From Kribbella voronezhensis (lineage in GTDB: Bacteria > Actinomycetota > Actinomycetes > Propionibacteriales > Kribbellaceae), in the NCBI RefSeq assembly GCF_004365175.1, contig NZ_SOCE01000002.1:1240001-1304000 (forward strand): DNA of 64,000 bases, written 5' to 3'. The position numbers were made by a program, and so were the translations under genes. The notes under the pieces are model-generated. The model made no database searches and was not told the origin of the DNA. It worked only from the letters and a program-made list of their open reading frames with translations. Positions 1 through 8,248 of this stretch are shown here, one piece after another (position 1 is the first letter of the stretch; each line of letters starts with the position of its first letter).

Positions 1-549
1 GAGGAAGGGCACGAGCGGGCCGACTTCGTCATCGTCGGTAGTGGACCGAACGGAGCCAGTCCGCATCACGACGTGTCCGACCGGGTGATCGAGCCGGGCG
101 ACGTCGTGGTGGTGGACATCGGCGGACCGATCGCGGCCGGGTACTTCTCGGACTCGACTCGCACGTATTCCGTTGGCGAGCCACGCGAGTCCGGCGTACT
201 GGCGACCTACGCGGTCCTACAGGAGGCGCAGCAGGCGGCCGTCGACGCCGTGCGTCCGGGCGTCAACGCGGAGTCGATCGACCACGCCGCACGTCGGGTG
301 ATCGCGGCTGCCGGGTTCGGGGAGTTGTTTATCCACAGGACCGGCCACGGGATCGGCCTCGACGTGCACGAAGAGCCGTACATTGTCAGTGGGAACGAGC
401 TGATTCTCGAACCAGGCATGGCTTTCAGCGTCGAGCCAGGCATCTACTCCGACGGCAGATGGGGGGCACGAATCGAAGACATCGTGGTAGTCACAGACAC
501 CGGCGTGGAGTCCTTCAACCAACGCCCGCACACCCTCACGATCGTCTGA
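1..549 (+). CDS. M24 family metallopeptidase (Xaa-Pro dipeptidase-like), 5' end cut by window
   Basis: This is the C-terminal catalytic part of a pita-bread-fold peptidase; the frame is open from base 1, so the N-terminus lies outside the window. The M24 metal ligands are all visible: Asp in VVVDIGG, Asp in FSDSTRTY, His in HRTGHGIGLDVHE, Glu in FSVEPGIY and Glu in GARIEDIVVV. This set is the two-metal centre of Xaa-Pro aminopeptidases and prolidases. The protein should be cytoplasmic and cleave X-Pro bonds, although creatinase-like members of the family hydrolyse other substrates and cannot be excluded without the N-terminal domain. It converges on the AraC gene 35 bp downstream. Confidence 0.9.
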   Translation, partial: EEGHERADFVIVGSGPNGASPHHDVSDRVIEPGDVVVVDIGGPIAAGYFSDSTRTYSVGEPRESGVLATYAVLQEAQQAAVDAVRPGVNAESIDHAARRVIAAAGFGELFIHRTGHGIGLDVHEEPYIVSGNELILEPGMAFSVEPGIYSDGRWGARIEDIVVVTDTGVESFNQRPHTLTIV

Positions 550-583
550 TTCCGTACTGCGGGTCGCGGGCCGGCGTGAGTGG

Positions 584-1579
584 TCAGCCCGCGCGGAAGG
601 TCTTGCGGTAGGCGAGGGGGGAGACGCCCAGTTCGGTGCGGAGGTGGTGGCGTAGCGACGCCGCCGTACCGAGGCCGGCCGATTCCGCAACGCGGTCGAC
701 GGAGAGGTCAGTCGTCTCCAGCAAGTGGCACGCGTGGCGGACGCGTTGCTGCAGCAACCACGTGCCGGGGGACTGACCCGTCTCGGCTTTGAACCGTCGG
801 CTGAACGTCCGCACGCTCATCCGCGCCTGCTCGGCCAACGTGGTGAGGCTCAGTTCCTGGTCGAGCCGTTCGAGCGCCCATGCCCGGGTCGGACTGGTTC
901 CCTCGGTGCCCTCATCAGGCATCACCCGCTCGATGTACTGCGACTGCCCGCCGTCCCGCCACGGCGGTACGACGCAGTGCCGGGCTGAGCGATTCGCGAC
1001 CTCACTTCCGAAGTCGCGTCGGACGAGATGGAGGCAGAGGTCGACCCCGGCCGCCAAGCCGGCTGACGTGATGATGTCGCCGTCGTCGATGAAGAGGAGG
1101 TCCTCGTTGAGCAGCACCTTCGGATAGAGCGAGCGGAACAGGTCAGCGCGCTGCCAGTGTGTGGTCGCAGGCCGGCCGTCGAGCAACCCGGCCGCGGCGA
1201 GGACGAACGCGCCCGTACAGATCGAGGCGATCCGGGTCCCCGGACGGATCAGTGCGAGCGCTTCGGTGACCTCGTCCGGCAGCGTGCCCTCGTGCCGCGG
1301 CTGAGGGATGTACGTCCCCGGGACGATCACCGTGTCGGCCTCGGCCAGCGCCTCCATGCCGTAGTCGGGCACCAGCGAGAACCCGGCGGCCGAGCGGACG
1401 GGCGCCGTGGTCAGCCCGCAGATGCGCACGTCGTACAGGGGTGTGCCGTCGGAGCGGGTGGCGTTGCCGAAAACGGTCGGCGGGATGGTCAGGTCGAAGC
1501 CGACCACCGGTTCGAGAGCGAGCACGGCGATCCGGTGCGGCTTGACCGCACGGAGGTGGCTGGAGGAGGCCATGGCCAT
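584..1579 (-). CDS. GlxA-like transcriptional regulator (DJ-1/PfpI domain + AraC HTH)
   Basis: The product is about 331 aa. Residues 10-190 form a DJ-1/PfpI-like domain with the elbow SICTGAFVLAAAGLLDG and the following ATTHW. The C-terminal 100 residues carry two AraC-type helix-turn-helices (LTTLAEQARMSVRTFSRRFKAETG and VDRVAESAGLG). This is the architecture of GlxA/FtrA regulators, which use the DJ-1 domain as a degenerate ligand sensor. In-frame ATGs at 1591, 1579 and 1573 compete; I chose 1579 because homology starts just after it. A 64-bp gap separates it from the divergent MFS gene, so it may control that transporter. A 7-bp hairpin (565-571/587-593) overlaps the stop codon. Confidence 0.85.
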   Translation of the reverse strand: MAMASSSHLRAVKPHRIAVLALEPVVGFDLTIPPTVFGNATRSDGTPLYDVRICGLTTAPVRSAAGFSLVPDYGMEALAEADTVIVPGTYIPQPRHEGTLPDEVTEALALIRPGTRIASICTGAFVLAAAGLLDGRPATTHWQRADLFRSLYPKVLLNEDLLFIDDGDIITSAGLAAGVDLCLHLVRRDFGSEVANRSARHCVVPPWRDGGQSQYIERVMPDEGTEGTSPTRAWALERLDQELSLTTLAEQARMSVRTFSRRFKAETGQSPGTWLLQQRVRHACHLLETTDLSVDRVAESAGLGTAASLRHHLRTELGVSPLAYRKTFRAG

Positions 1580-1643
1580 ATCTTGACACATGGTGGCATT
1601 CCGGCCACTGTTTCCGGACCGGAATTTCCGGCATCCTCGCCGG

Positions 1644-2915
1644 GTGACAGTGATTCTGGAGAAGAAGACCGCCCGGCTGCACCGCGCCTGGCCGGTCGCC
1701 GCCGTGGGTTTCATCACCTTGATCGGGGCCGCCGGCTTCCGTTCCGTGCCGAGTGTCCTGATCGATCCGCTGCACGAGGAGTTCGGCTGGTCGCACGCCA
1801 CGATCTCCGCCGCGGTGTCGATCAACCTGATGCTGTTCGGCCTGATCTCGCCGTTCGCGGCCGCGCTGATGGACAAGCTCGGCCTGCGCCGGGTCGTCAG
1901 CGCAGCGCTGGTGCTGATCGCACTCGGCAGCGGGCTCACCGTCTTCATGACTTCCTCCTGGCAACTGCTGCTGTGCTGGGGACTCCTCGTCGGCGTCGGC
2001 ACCGGCTCGATGTCGATGACATTCGTCGCCACCATCACCGGTCGCTGGTTCGTAGAGCGTCGAGGCCTCGTCACCGGCATCCTCACTGCGGCCGGCGCGA
2101 CTGGTCAGCTGGTCTTCCTGCCGCTGATCGCGCGGCTTGCCGCCTCCTACGGCTGGCGGGTGCCCGCCTTGGTCGCTGCTGGAGCCGCGCTGTCCGTAGT
2201 ACCGCTCGTGCTGCTGTTCCTGCGGGACTATCCGAGTGATGTGGGTCTGCGGGCGTACGGAGCTCCAGAGGGAAGCACGGCGGGCCAGCGGGTCGAGACG
2301 ACAGGGAACAGTGCGATGCGAGCGCTGAACGCACTGTGGACGGCGATGCATCGGCCCGCGTTCTGGATGCTGGCCGGCGGGTTCGCGATCTGTGGCGCCT
2401 CGACGAACGGCCTGGTCGGTACGCATTTTGTCACCGCCGCACATGACCACGGGATGCCGGCGACCACGGCCGCTTCGCTGCTCGCTTTGGTCGGTGTCTT
2501 CGATGTCGGCGGGACGATCGTGTCGGGCTGGCTGACAGATCGCTGGGATCCGCGGTACCTGTTGATCGCCTACTACTCACTGCGCGGCTTGTCCCTGCTG
2601 GTGCTGCCGTCGCTGCTCGGGCCGACCGCGCAGCCGAGCGTGTGGGTGTTCATCATCTTCTACGGTCTCGACTGGGTGGCCACCGTGCCGCCGACGGTGG
2701 CGCTCTGCCGGGAGTGGTTCGGCGTGGACGGCCCGATCGTGTTCGGCTGGGTCTTCGCGTCGCACCAGATCGGCGCCGCGATCGCGGCGACCGGCGCCGG
2801 AGCGATCCGCGACGCGCAGGGCAGCTACAACCTGGCCTGGTACCTCGCAGGTGGTCTGTGCGCGGCGGCTGCCTTGATGTCCGCGAGCGTCGGCAGGCGC
2901 CTGGCTCCGGCCTGA
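1644..2915 (+). CDS. MFS transporter
   Basis: This is a 424-aa integral membrane protein with about 12 hydrophobic segments and the MFS loop 2-3 motif (DKLGLRRVV, near residue 75). The central loop is charged, and the second half repeats the pattern (GWLTDRWDPRY). It resembles the oxalate/formate-antiporter or monocarboxylate-type MFS proteins common in actinobacteria, but the substrate cannot be read from sequence. The GTG at 1644 fits the usual N-terminus; an upstream in-frame ATG at 1590 would overlap the divergent AraC start region. The divergent GlxA-like regulator is the obvious candidate controller. The downstream sox box lies after its stop codon and does not govern it. Confidence 0.85.
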   Translation: MTVILEKKTARLHRAWPVAAVGFITLIGAAGFRSVPSVLIDPLHEEFGWSHATISAAVSINLMLFGLISPFAAALMDKLGLRRVVSAALVLIALGSGLTVFMTSSWQLLLCWGLLVGVGTGSMSMTFVATITGRWFVERRGLVTGILTAAGATGQLVFLPLIARLAASYGWRVPALVAAGAALSVVPLVLLFLRDYPSDVGLRAYGAPEGSTAGQRVETTGNSAMRALNALWTAMHRPAFWMLAGGFAICGASTNGLVGTHFVTAAHDHGMPATTAASLLALVGVFDVGGTIVSGWLTDRWDPRYLLIAYYSLRGLSLLVLPSLLGPTAQPSVWVFIIFYGLDWVATVPPTVALCREWFGVDGPIVFGWVFASHQIGAAIAATGAGAIRDAQGSYNLAWYLAGGLCAAAALMSASVGRRLAPA

Positions 2916-2928
2916 GGAGTTCGGCTAG

Positions 2929-2946
2929 CCTCGACATAGGTTGAGG
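2929..2946. promoter_or_regulatory. SoxR box (sox operator)
   Basis: CCTCGACATAGGTTGAGG is an 18-bp dyad whose outer halves (CCTCGA/TTGAGG) differ by one base from the CCTCAA/TTGAGG arms of the known SoxR box. It ends 23 bp before the soxR start codon, the position expected for autoregulation by a MerR-type protein. Confidence 0.75.
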
Positions 2947-2969
2947 TCTGGCATCAGGAGAGGGCGCGC

Positions 2970-3449
2970 GTGGACATCGAGCCGGGTGAGCTGACGGTCG
3001 GGCAGCTGGCGGAACGCAGCGGGGTCGCCATCTCGGCGCTGCATTTCTACGAACGGCAGAACCTGATCGTCAGCTGGCGTACGTCGGGCAACCAGCGGCG
3101 CTACAAGCGGGACACGCTGCGCCGCGTCGCGCTGATCCGGATCGCGCAACGGGTCGGCGTACCGCTCGCCGAGGTGGCCGCGATCCTCGCGCTGCTGCCG
3201 GACAACCGGACGCCGACGCGGACGGACTGGGAGCGGATCTCCGAGTGCTGGCAGGCGGAGCTGGACAAGCGCATCCTGCATCTCGAACAGCTGCGCAACG
3301 ACTTCAAGGACTGCGTCGGCTGCGGTTGCCTCTCGCTCGACCGCTGCGCGCTGGCCAACCCGTACGACGTACTCGCGGCGCAAGGCCCTGGTCCGCGGCG
3401 ACTCGTCGACCCGGCGGGGGAGCCGTGCCACCCGGGATCCTGCCGCTGA
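2970..3449 (+). CDS. soxR: Redox-sensing transcriptional regulator SoxR
   Basis: This is a 159-aa MerR-family protein. An N-terminal winged HTH (TVGQLAERSGVAISALHFYE, then RRYKRDTLRRVALIRIAQ) is followed by a dimerisation helix. It ends in the SoxR-specific iron-sulfur motif with Cys115, Cys118, Cys120 and Cys126 (CVGCGCLSLDRC), which holds a redox-active [2Fe-2S] cluster. In streptomycetes and other non-enteric bacteria SoxR responds to redox-cycling compounds and controls a small set of efflux and detoxification genes rather than soxS. The GTG start has a GGAG at about 2958. The sox box directly upstream argues for autoregulation; no other sox box was noticed in the window. Confidence 0.95.
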   Translation: MDIEPGELTVGQLAERSGVAISALHFYERQNLIVSWRTSGNQRRYKRDTLRRVALIRIAQRVGVPLAEVAAILALLPDNRTPTRTDWERISECWQAELDKRILHLEQLRNDFKDCVGCGCLSLDRCALANPYDVLAAQGPGPRRLVDPAGEPCHPGSCR

Positions 3450-3544
3450 GTTGATCAGGCGTCGCCGCATGCTCCGAGCGTGTTGTCCACAGGCTCGAGC
3501 CGGCGGCGAGCGAAGTGGGGGTGGCGGCGTCTAGGGTCGTCGGC

Positions 3545-5668
3545 ATGGGTGAACTGCTGAAGTTGTCGGACGAACGGGCGAGTACCGCGGCGGGCGTGAT
3601 CCGCGCGATCGCCGGTGACGCCGCCCGGTTGCGGGAGGACCAGGAGACCGCGGTCGCCGCGTTGTGCGAGCCGAACGCGCGAGTCCTGGTCGTGCAGGCA
3701 ACGGGGTGGGGCAAGTCCGCCGTCTACTGGGCAGCCACGGCGATCCGCAGGTCCGAAGGGGCTGGGCCGACGCTGGTGGTTTCACCACTGCTTTCACTGA
3801 TGCGCGACCAGGTCGCCGCCGCGGCCCGCGCAGGACTCCGGGCCGCGACGCTCAACTCGTCGAACGTGGACGCATGGTCCGGGATCGAGAACGACCTCCG
3901 CTCGGGGGCGATCGACGTACTGCTCGTCTCACCCGAGCGGCTGGCCAATCCCGGCTTCGGCCGACGCGTGCTCGACGGGCTCGCCGGACAGATCGGCCTG
4001 CTCGTCATCGACGAGGCGCACGCCGTGTCGGACTGGGGGCACGACTTCCGGCCGGACTACCGCCGGGTGTCCGATGTGCTGCAGAAGCTGAATCCGCAGA
4101 CTCCGGTCCTCGCAACGACCGCGACCGCGAACGCCCGAGTGACAGACGACGTGGCGCACCAATTGGGGCAGTCGACTCTCGTACTCCGCGGGCCGTTGGC
4201 CCGGTCGAGTCTCCAACTCGCAGTCGTGGACGCGTTGTCGCCGCTGGACCGCTTCGCCTGGGTGGTCGATCAGCTGCCGAAGTTGCCGGGCTCCGGCATC
4301 GTCTACACGCTTACCGTCTCCGACGCGCAGCGCCTCGCCGCTGCTATCCAGGAGGTCCATGGAGCCGCGGTGCCCGTCGCGGCGTACACGGGTGGGTTGG
4401 AGGCGTCGGAGCGGGAGTACCTCGAAGATGCCTTGCGGGGCAACAAGCTGAAGGCGCTGGTGGCGACGTCTGCGCTGGGGATGGGGTACGACAAGCCTGA
4501 CCTCGGGTTCGTCGTGCACGTGGGCTCGCCGCCGTCGCCGGTTTCGTACTACCAGCAGGTCGGGCGTGCGGGACGTGGGATCGACCACGCGGTCGTGGCG
4601 CTGCTGCCGTCGCCTGCCGACGCGGGGGTCTGGGACTACTTCGCCACAGCGACCATCCCGGTGCCGGAGCAGGTGAATCGGCTGCTCCGCGGGCTCGAGG
4701 CCTACGGCCCCGATCAGCCGGCCACGGTTCCGTCGCTCGAAGCGGAGACCGGGCTGCGGCGTGGCCGGGTCGAGTTGATGCTGAAGCAGTTGGCGGTGGA
4801 CGGCGCGGTCGAGCGGGTGGAGCGCGGCTGGATCCGGACGGCGATCGACTGGACCTTCGACGCGGACCACTACGACGGCATCGTCGCCGTACGACGTCGC
4901 GAGGCGGACATCATGCGGGCCTACACCCGCGGCGAACGTTGCCTGATGCAACTTCTTCAGGAGTCGCTGGACGATCCGTCGGCCGAGCGCTGCGGGCGGT
5001 GCTCGGTGTGTCTCGGGCTACTGCCGGATCCGCTCACGGCGAAGCCGGATCCCGAAACGGTGCACGCGATCACGCGGTTGCTTCGTGGCGAGACCCACGT
5101 CCTGGAGCCGCGGAAGATGTGGCCGGGTGGAGCGTTCGGCGCGAAGGGGAAGATTCCGCCGGCACTGATGGCTGAGCCGGGGCGCACTGTGGTGTTCGCC
5201 GATGCTCCAGAGTGGCGTGAGGTGATCAGCGAGACCTTCAGTTCCGGCACCGGGGGAGACCCGGCGGCCATGGACGCGCTGAAGGCGGGCTGTGTCGCGG
5301 CCCTGTCTCGCTGGCGCGACGCGTGGTCGCGCCGTCCCGAGGTGGTCGTCACGCTGCCGGCGGCCGGCTATCGCTGGCTGACCACGGAGATCGCCGACCA
5401 CCTCGCCGAGATCGGCCGCCTCGAACGAGCCGAGCTCACCGTCGACTCCACCGCGTTCGCCGACGACCAGTCCTCGGCCGAGGAAGCCCGTGTTTGGCGA
5501 GACGGCGTCAGCATCGACCCCACGACCGCTCAGGCGATCGGCGGCAAGTCCGTCCTCCTGGTCGTCGACGCCTCGTCCTCCCAATGGCCGATCACAGTCG
5601 CCGCCGCCAAACTCCGCGAATCCGGCGCCGACGCAGTACTCCCCCTCCTCATCCACCGAAAGCCATAA
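3545..5668 (+). CDS. RecQ-like DEAH-box DNA helicase
   Basis: This is a 707-aa superfamily 2 helicase. Motif I is ATGWGKSAVYW (about residue 50), motif II is VIDEAHAVSDWGHDFRPDYRR, and motif VI is QQVGRAGRG; the W-G-H-D-F-R-P block after motif II is typical of RecQ. A Cys cluster (ERCLMQLLQ...ERCGRCSVC) forms the RecQ zinc-binding subdomain. Past residue 500 there is no obvious RQC/HRDC pair; instead the C-terminus ends in a segment (KSVLLVVDASSSQWPITVAAAKLRESGA) resembling a phosphoribosyltransferase-like fold. It probably acts in DNA repair or recombination. ATG 3545 is preferred over an in-frame upstream GTG at 3515 because homology starts there. Confidence 0.88.
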   Translation: MGELLKLSDERASTAAGVIRAIAGDAARLREDQETAVAALCEPNARVLVVQATGWGKSAVYWAATAIRRSEGAGPTLVVSPLLSLMRDQVAAAARAGLRAATLNSSNVDAWSGIENDLRSGAIDVLLVSPERLANPGFGRRVLDGLAGQIGLLVIDEAHAVSDWGHDFRPDYRRVSDVLQKLNPQTPVLATTATANARVTDDVAHQLGQSTLVLRGPLARSSLQLAVVDALSPLDRFAWVVDQLPKLPGSGIVYTLTVSDAQRLAAAIQEVHGAAVPVAAYTGGLEASEREYLEDALRGNKLKALVATSALGMGYDKPDLGFVVHVGSPPSPVSYYQQVGRAGRGIDHAVVALLPSPADAGVWDYFATATIPVPEQVNRLLRGLEAYGPDQPATVPSLEAETGLRRGRVELMLKQLAVDGAVERVERGWIRTAIDWTFDADHYDGIVAVRRREADIMRAYTRGERCLMQLLQESLDDPSAERCGRCSVCLGLLPDPLTAKPDPETVHAITRLLRGETHVLEPRKMWPGGAFGAKGKIPPALMAEPGRTVVFADAPEWREVISETFSSGTGGDPAAMDALKAGCVAALSRWRDAWSRRPEVVVTLPAAGYRWLTTEIADHLAEIGRLERAELTVDSTAFADDQSSAEEARVWRDGVSIDPTTAQAIGGKSVLLVVDASSSQWPITVAAAKLRESGADAVLPLLIHRKP

Positions 5669-5724
5669 CTCTCGCCGCCACCAAACCCCGCGAATCAGCG
5701 GCCTACATAGGACTCTGAGCCCTG

Positions 5725-5750
5725 GCCTAGCGCGAGAAGTATTGCTAGGC
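5725..5750. terminator. Short inverted repeat, possible convergent terminator
   Basis: GCCTAGC (5725-5731) and GCTAGGC (5744-5750) form a perfect 7-bp stem with a 12-nt loop between the convergent helicase and ArsR genes. It overlaps the ArsR-fusion stop codon. There is no T-run, so it is a weak candidate. Confidence 0.35.
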
Positions 5751-6524
5751 GGGGATGGGCAGGGATTCGGCGAAGGACTTGAGGTCGGAGATGAGGCGGG
5801 TCCAGCCGTCTTCGATCATGGGGCGGATGGCGCTGTCCGGTTCGAAGCCGCTGTGGATGACGGTCAGTTTGACCTGATCGCCGTCGGGCTCCAGATCGAA
5901 GCTCACCCGGGACAGCGGCTCGGCGGCGGTCTTGTCGCGCAGTTCGTCGTCCATCTCGACGGCCTTGGCGAACTCCGGCGTGATGTGGTGCCACGTGAAC
6001 GCGAGCCGCCGGTACGGATCGTGCTCCAGCACAACCTGTCCCTCGCCGGCCATCGTCACGTCGCCCATCTTCCACTCCATCGGAGAGCCGACCTTCCAGT
6101 CGGTGTCGTGGTGCAGACCCCAGTACTGCTGGGTGAACTCGGGATTTGTGAGCGCCTGCCAGAGCCGCTCCGGGGTGGTCTTGATGTACGTGGTGTAGAC
6201 GAAGTCGTTCATGGTCTCCTGCTCCAGGCTGTTCTTGAGATCGGCGAGCAACTGCACACGCCGGCGGTCGTACTGCGTGATCCAGCGGTCCGCGATGGCG
6301 TTGATCGGTTCGGCGTTCAGGAAATGCAACTTCTCCCGGCCGCGCCGCGCGGTCGTGACGAGGTTCGCGGCTTCGAGTACGGCGAGGTGCTTGCTCACCG
6401 ACTGCCGCGCCATCTCCAGTCCGGCGCAGAGGTCACGCAGGGTCTGGCCGTTCCGCTGGTTCAGGTTGTCGAGCAGCCGCCGCCGGCTCGGGTCCGCCAG
6501 CGCCCTGAACACCTCGTCATCCAT
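5745..6524 (-). CDS. ArsR-family HTH fused to SRPBCC/AHSA1-like domain
   Basis: This is a 259-aa fusion. Residues 1-100 are an ArsR winged helix (FRALADPSRRRLLDNL, then LEMARQSVSKHLAVLEAANLV). Residues 108-259 are an AHSA1/SRPBCC domain (VYTTYIKTTPERLWQALTN... and EDGWTRLISDLKSFAESLP). In many actinobacteria the two parts are adjacent separate genes; here an in-frame ATG (MNDFVY) still marks the old boundary, and no stop interrupts the fusion. The SRPBCC cavity could be a ligand-sensing module. The ATG start is preceded by GGAGGGG. A double palindrome immediately upstream is its likely operator. It lacks the Cys metal-binding motif of classical ArsR, so a metal signal is not indicated. Confidence 0.88.
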   Translation of the reverse strand: MDDEVFRALADPSRRRLLDNLNQRNGQTLRDLCAGLEMARQSVSKHLAVLEAANLVTTARRGREKLHFLNAEPINAIADRWITQYDRRRVQLLADLKNSLEQETMNDFVYTTYIKTTPERLWQALTNPEFTQQYWGLHHDTDWKVGSPMEWKMGDVTMAGEGQVVLEHDPYRRLAFTWHHITPEFAKAVEMDDELRDKTAAEPLSRVSFDLEPDGDQVKLTVIHSGFEPDSAIRPMIEDGWTRLISDLKSFAESLPIPA

Positions 6525-6539
6525 CGCCCCTCCGCTGCA

Positions 6540-6592
6540 ACATGCAGCTGTCTAGCTGCCTTTTCACAATAGGCAGCCAACCGGCTGCATGT
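6540..6592. promoter_or_regulatory. Duplicated palindromic operator upstream of the ArsR-SRPBCC gene
   Basis: Two copies of the dyad GCAGC-N6-GCTGC occur at 6544-6559 and 6573-6588, with centres 29 bp apart. The copies are themselves arranged as a larger inverted repeat (outer arms ACATGCAGC at 6540-6548 and GCTGCATGT at 6584-6592). The site starts 15 bp upstream of the ArsR-fusion start and lies between it and the divergent gene at 6725. Binding of two ArsR dimers is an inference. Confidence 0.7.
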
Positions 6593-6724
6593 CAATCGGC
6601 ACCGACTCCGGCGAGGTGGCGTCGGGAGCCGGATCGACGTCGATCGCCTTCAGCCTCGGACCCCGGAACGGACGGGGACCGGTCTCGCATGATCTGGGGT
6701 AGGGCAGGGCACCGGTGGGCAGCT

Positions 6725-8230
6725 ATGGAGAAACCACTGGTCCTTGTCACGGGAGTCACCGGCTACATCGGTGGTCGCCTCGTTCCCGAACTGCTCGAAG
6801 CCGGCTTCCGGGTCCGCGCGATGGCTCGCAATCCGCAGCGGCTGCGGGACCGTGACTGGTTCGGTGACGTCGAGGTGGTCGAGGCGGACGCGGGCGACGC
6901 CGAACAGGTCGCGGCCGCACTTCAGGGCGTCGACATCGCCTACTACCTGATCCACGCGCTCGGCACCGGCAACCGCTTCGAGTCGCGGGACCGGCACACG
7001 GCCTTGACGTTCGGTACGGCGGCTCGCGAGGCCGGCGTACGGCGGATCGTCTATCTCGGCGGGCTCTATCCGCAGGGCGAGGTGTTGTCGCCGCACCTGG
7101 ACTCGCGTCGTGAGGTCGGCGAGATCCTGCTCGCCTCAGGCGTCCCGACGACCGTACTGCGGGCCGCCGTCATCATCGGCTCAGGGTCCGCATCCTTCGA
7201 GATGCTGCGGCATCTCACCGACCGGCTGCCGTTCATGGTCACACCGCGCTGGCTGGGGACCCGGATCCAGCCGATCGCCGTCCGGGACGTCCTGCACTAC
7301 CTGGTCGGTAGCGCCTCGATGCCGGCCGAGGTCAGCCGCGGCTTCGACATCGGCGGGCCGGACGTTCTCACCTATCGCGACATGATGCAGCGGTACGCCG
7401 CGGTCGCCGGACTCCAGCCGCGACGGATCGTGACGCTGCCGCTCCTAACTCCTTCGCTGTCCAGCCACTGGGTCGGGCTCGTGACGCCGGTCCCCAGCAG
7501 CATCGCCCGGCCGCTCGTGGACAGCCTGATCCACGAAGTGGTGTGCAAGGAGCACGACATCGCGCAGTACGTCGCCGATCCCGAGGCGGGCCTGATCGGC
7601 TTCGACCGGGCGGTGGACCTCGCGCTCAAACGCGTGCAGGAGTTCGACGTCACTACCACCTGGGCTTCCGCGTCCACACCCGGTGCGCCGAGTGACCCGT
7701 TGCCGGGTGACCCCGACTGGTCCGGCGGCTCGTTGTACGTGGACGAGCGGGAGAGCGCTGTCTCGGCGACTCCGGAGCGGCTCTGGTCGGTGATCGAAGG
7801 GATCGGCGGCGGCAACGGCTGGTACTCCTGGCGGCTCGGCTGGTGGGCCAGGGGAGTGCTCGACCGGGTGTTCGGCGGTCCGGGTCTTCGCCGCGGCCGC
7901 CGCAACCCGCAGGATCTGTCGGTCGGTGACCCTCTCGACTGGTGGCGGGTGGAGGAGATCGAGGACCTGAAACTGCTCCGGCTCCGCGCGGAGATGAGGC
8001 TGCCTGGCCTCGCCTGGCTGGAGCTGATCGTCGACACCGACGCCGACGGGAACACGATCTTCCGGCAGAGAGCGCTCTTCCATCCTCACGGGCTGCCCGG
8101 CCACCTGTACTGGAACGCGATCAAGCCGTTCCACGGCGTCGTGTTCGGCGGCATGCAGCGCAACATCGCCGAGGCCGCCCAGTACACCGACGGTCCCGCC
8201 CACTGGAAGCCGTCGCGGAAATCGTCTTGA
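6725..8230 (+). CDS. NAD(P)-binding SDR/NmrA-like protein with DUF2867 domain
   Basis: This is a 501-aa protein. An N-terminal atypical SDR Rossmann domain (LVTGVTGYIGGRLVPELL, residues 5-22, matching the GxxGxxG fold) spans about 300 residues. The C-terminal 180-residue DUF2867 region is SRPBCC-like (ERLWSVIEGIGGGNGWYS, WWARGVLDRVFGGPGLRRGR). The same two-domain layout is widespread in actinobacteria and cyanobacteria and is usually annotated as an NAD-dependent epimerase or SDR oxidoreductase of unknown substrate. ATG 6725 places the Rossmann glycines near the N-terminus. It is divergent from the ArsR-SRPBCC gene, so the double operator between them may regulate both. Confidence 0.85.
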   Translation: MEKPLVLVTGVTGYIGGRLVPELLEAGFRVRAMARNPQRLRDRDWFGDVEVVEADAGDAEQVAAALQGVDIAYYLIHALGTGNRFESRDRHTALTFGTAAREAGVRRIVYLGGLYPQGEVLSPHLDSRREVGEILLASGVPTTVLRAAVIIGSGSASFEMLRHLTDRLPFMVTPRWLGTRIQPIAVRDVLHYLVGSASMPAEVSRGFDIGGPDVLTYRDMMQRYAAVAGLQPRRIVTLPLLTPSLSSHWVGLVTPVPSSIARPLVDSLIHEVVCKEHDIAQYVADPEAGLIGFDRAVDLALKRVQEFDVTTTWASASTPGAPSDPLPGDPDWSGGSLYVDERESAVSATPERLWSVIEGIGGGNGWYSWRLGWWARGVLDRVFGGPGLRRGRRNPQDLSVGDPLDWWRVEEIEDLKLLRLRAEMRLPGLAWLELIVDTDADGNTIFRQRALFHPHGLPGHLYWNAIKPFHGVVFGGMQRNIAEAAQYTDGPAHWKPSRKSS

Positions 8231-8248
8231 CGGTCAGCGCAGGATGGG

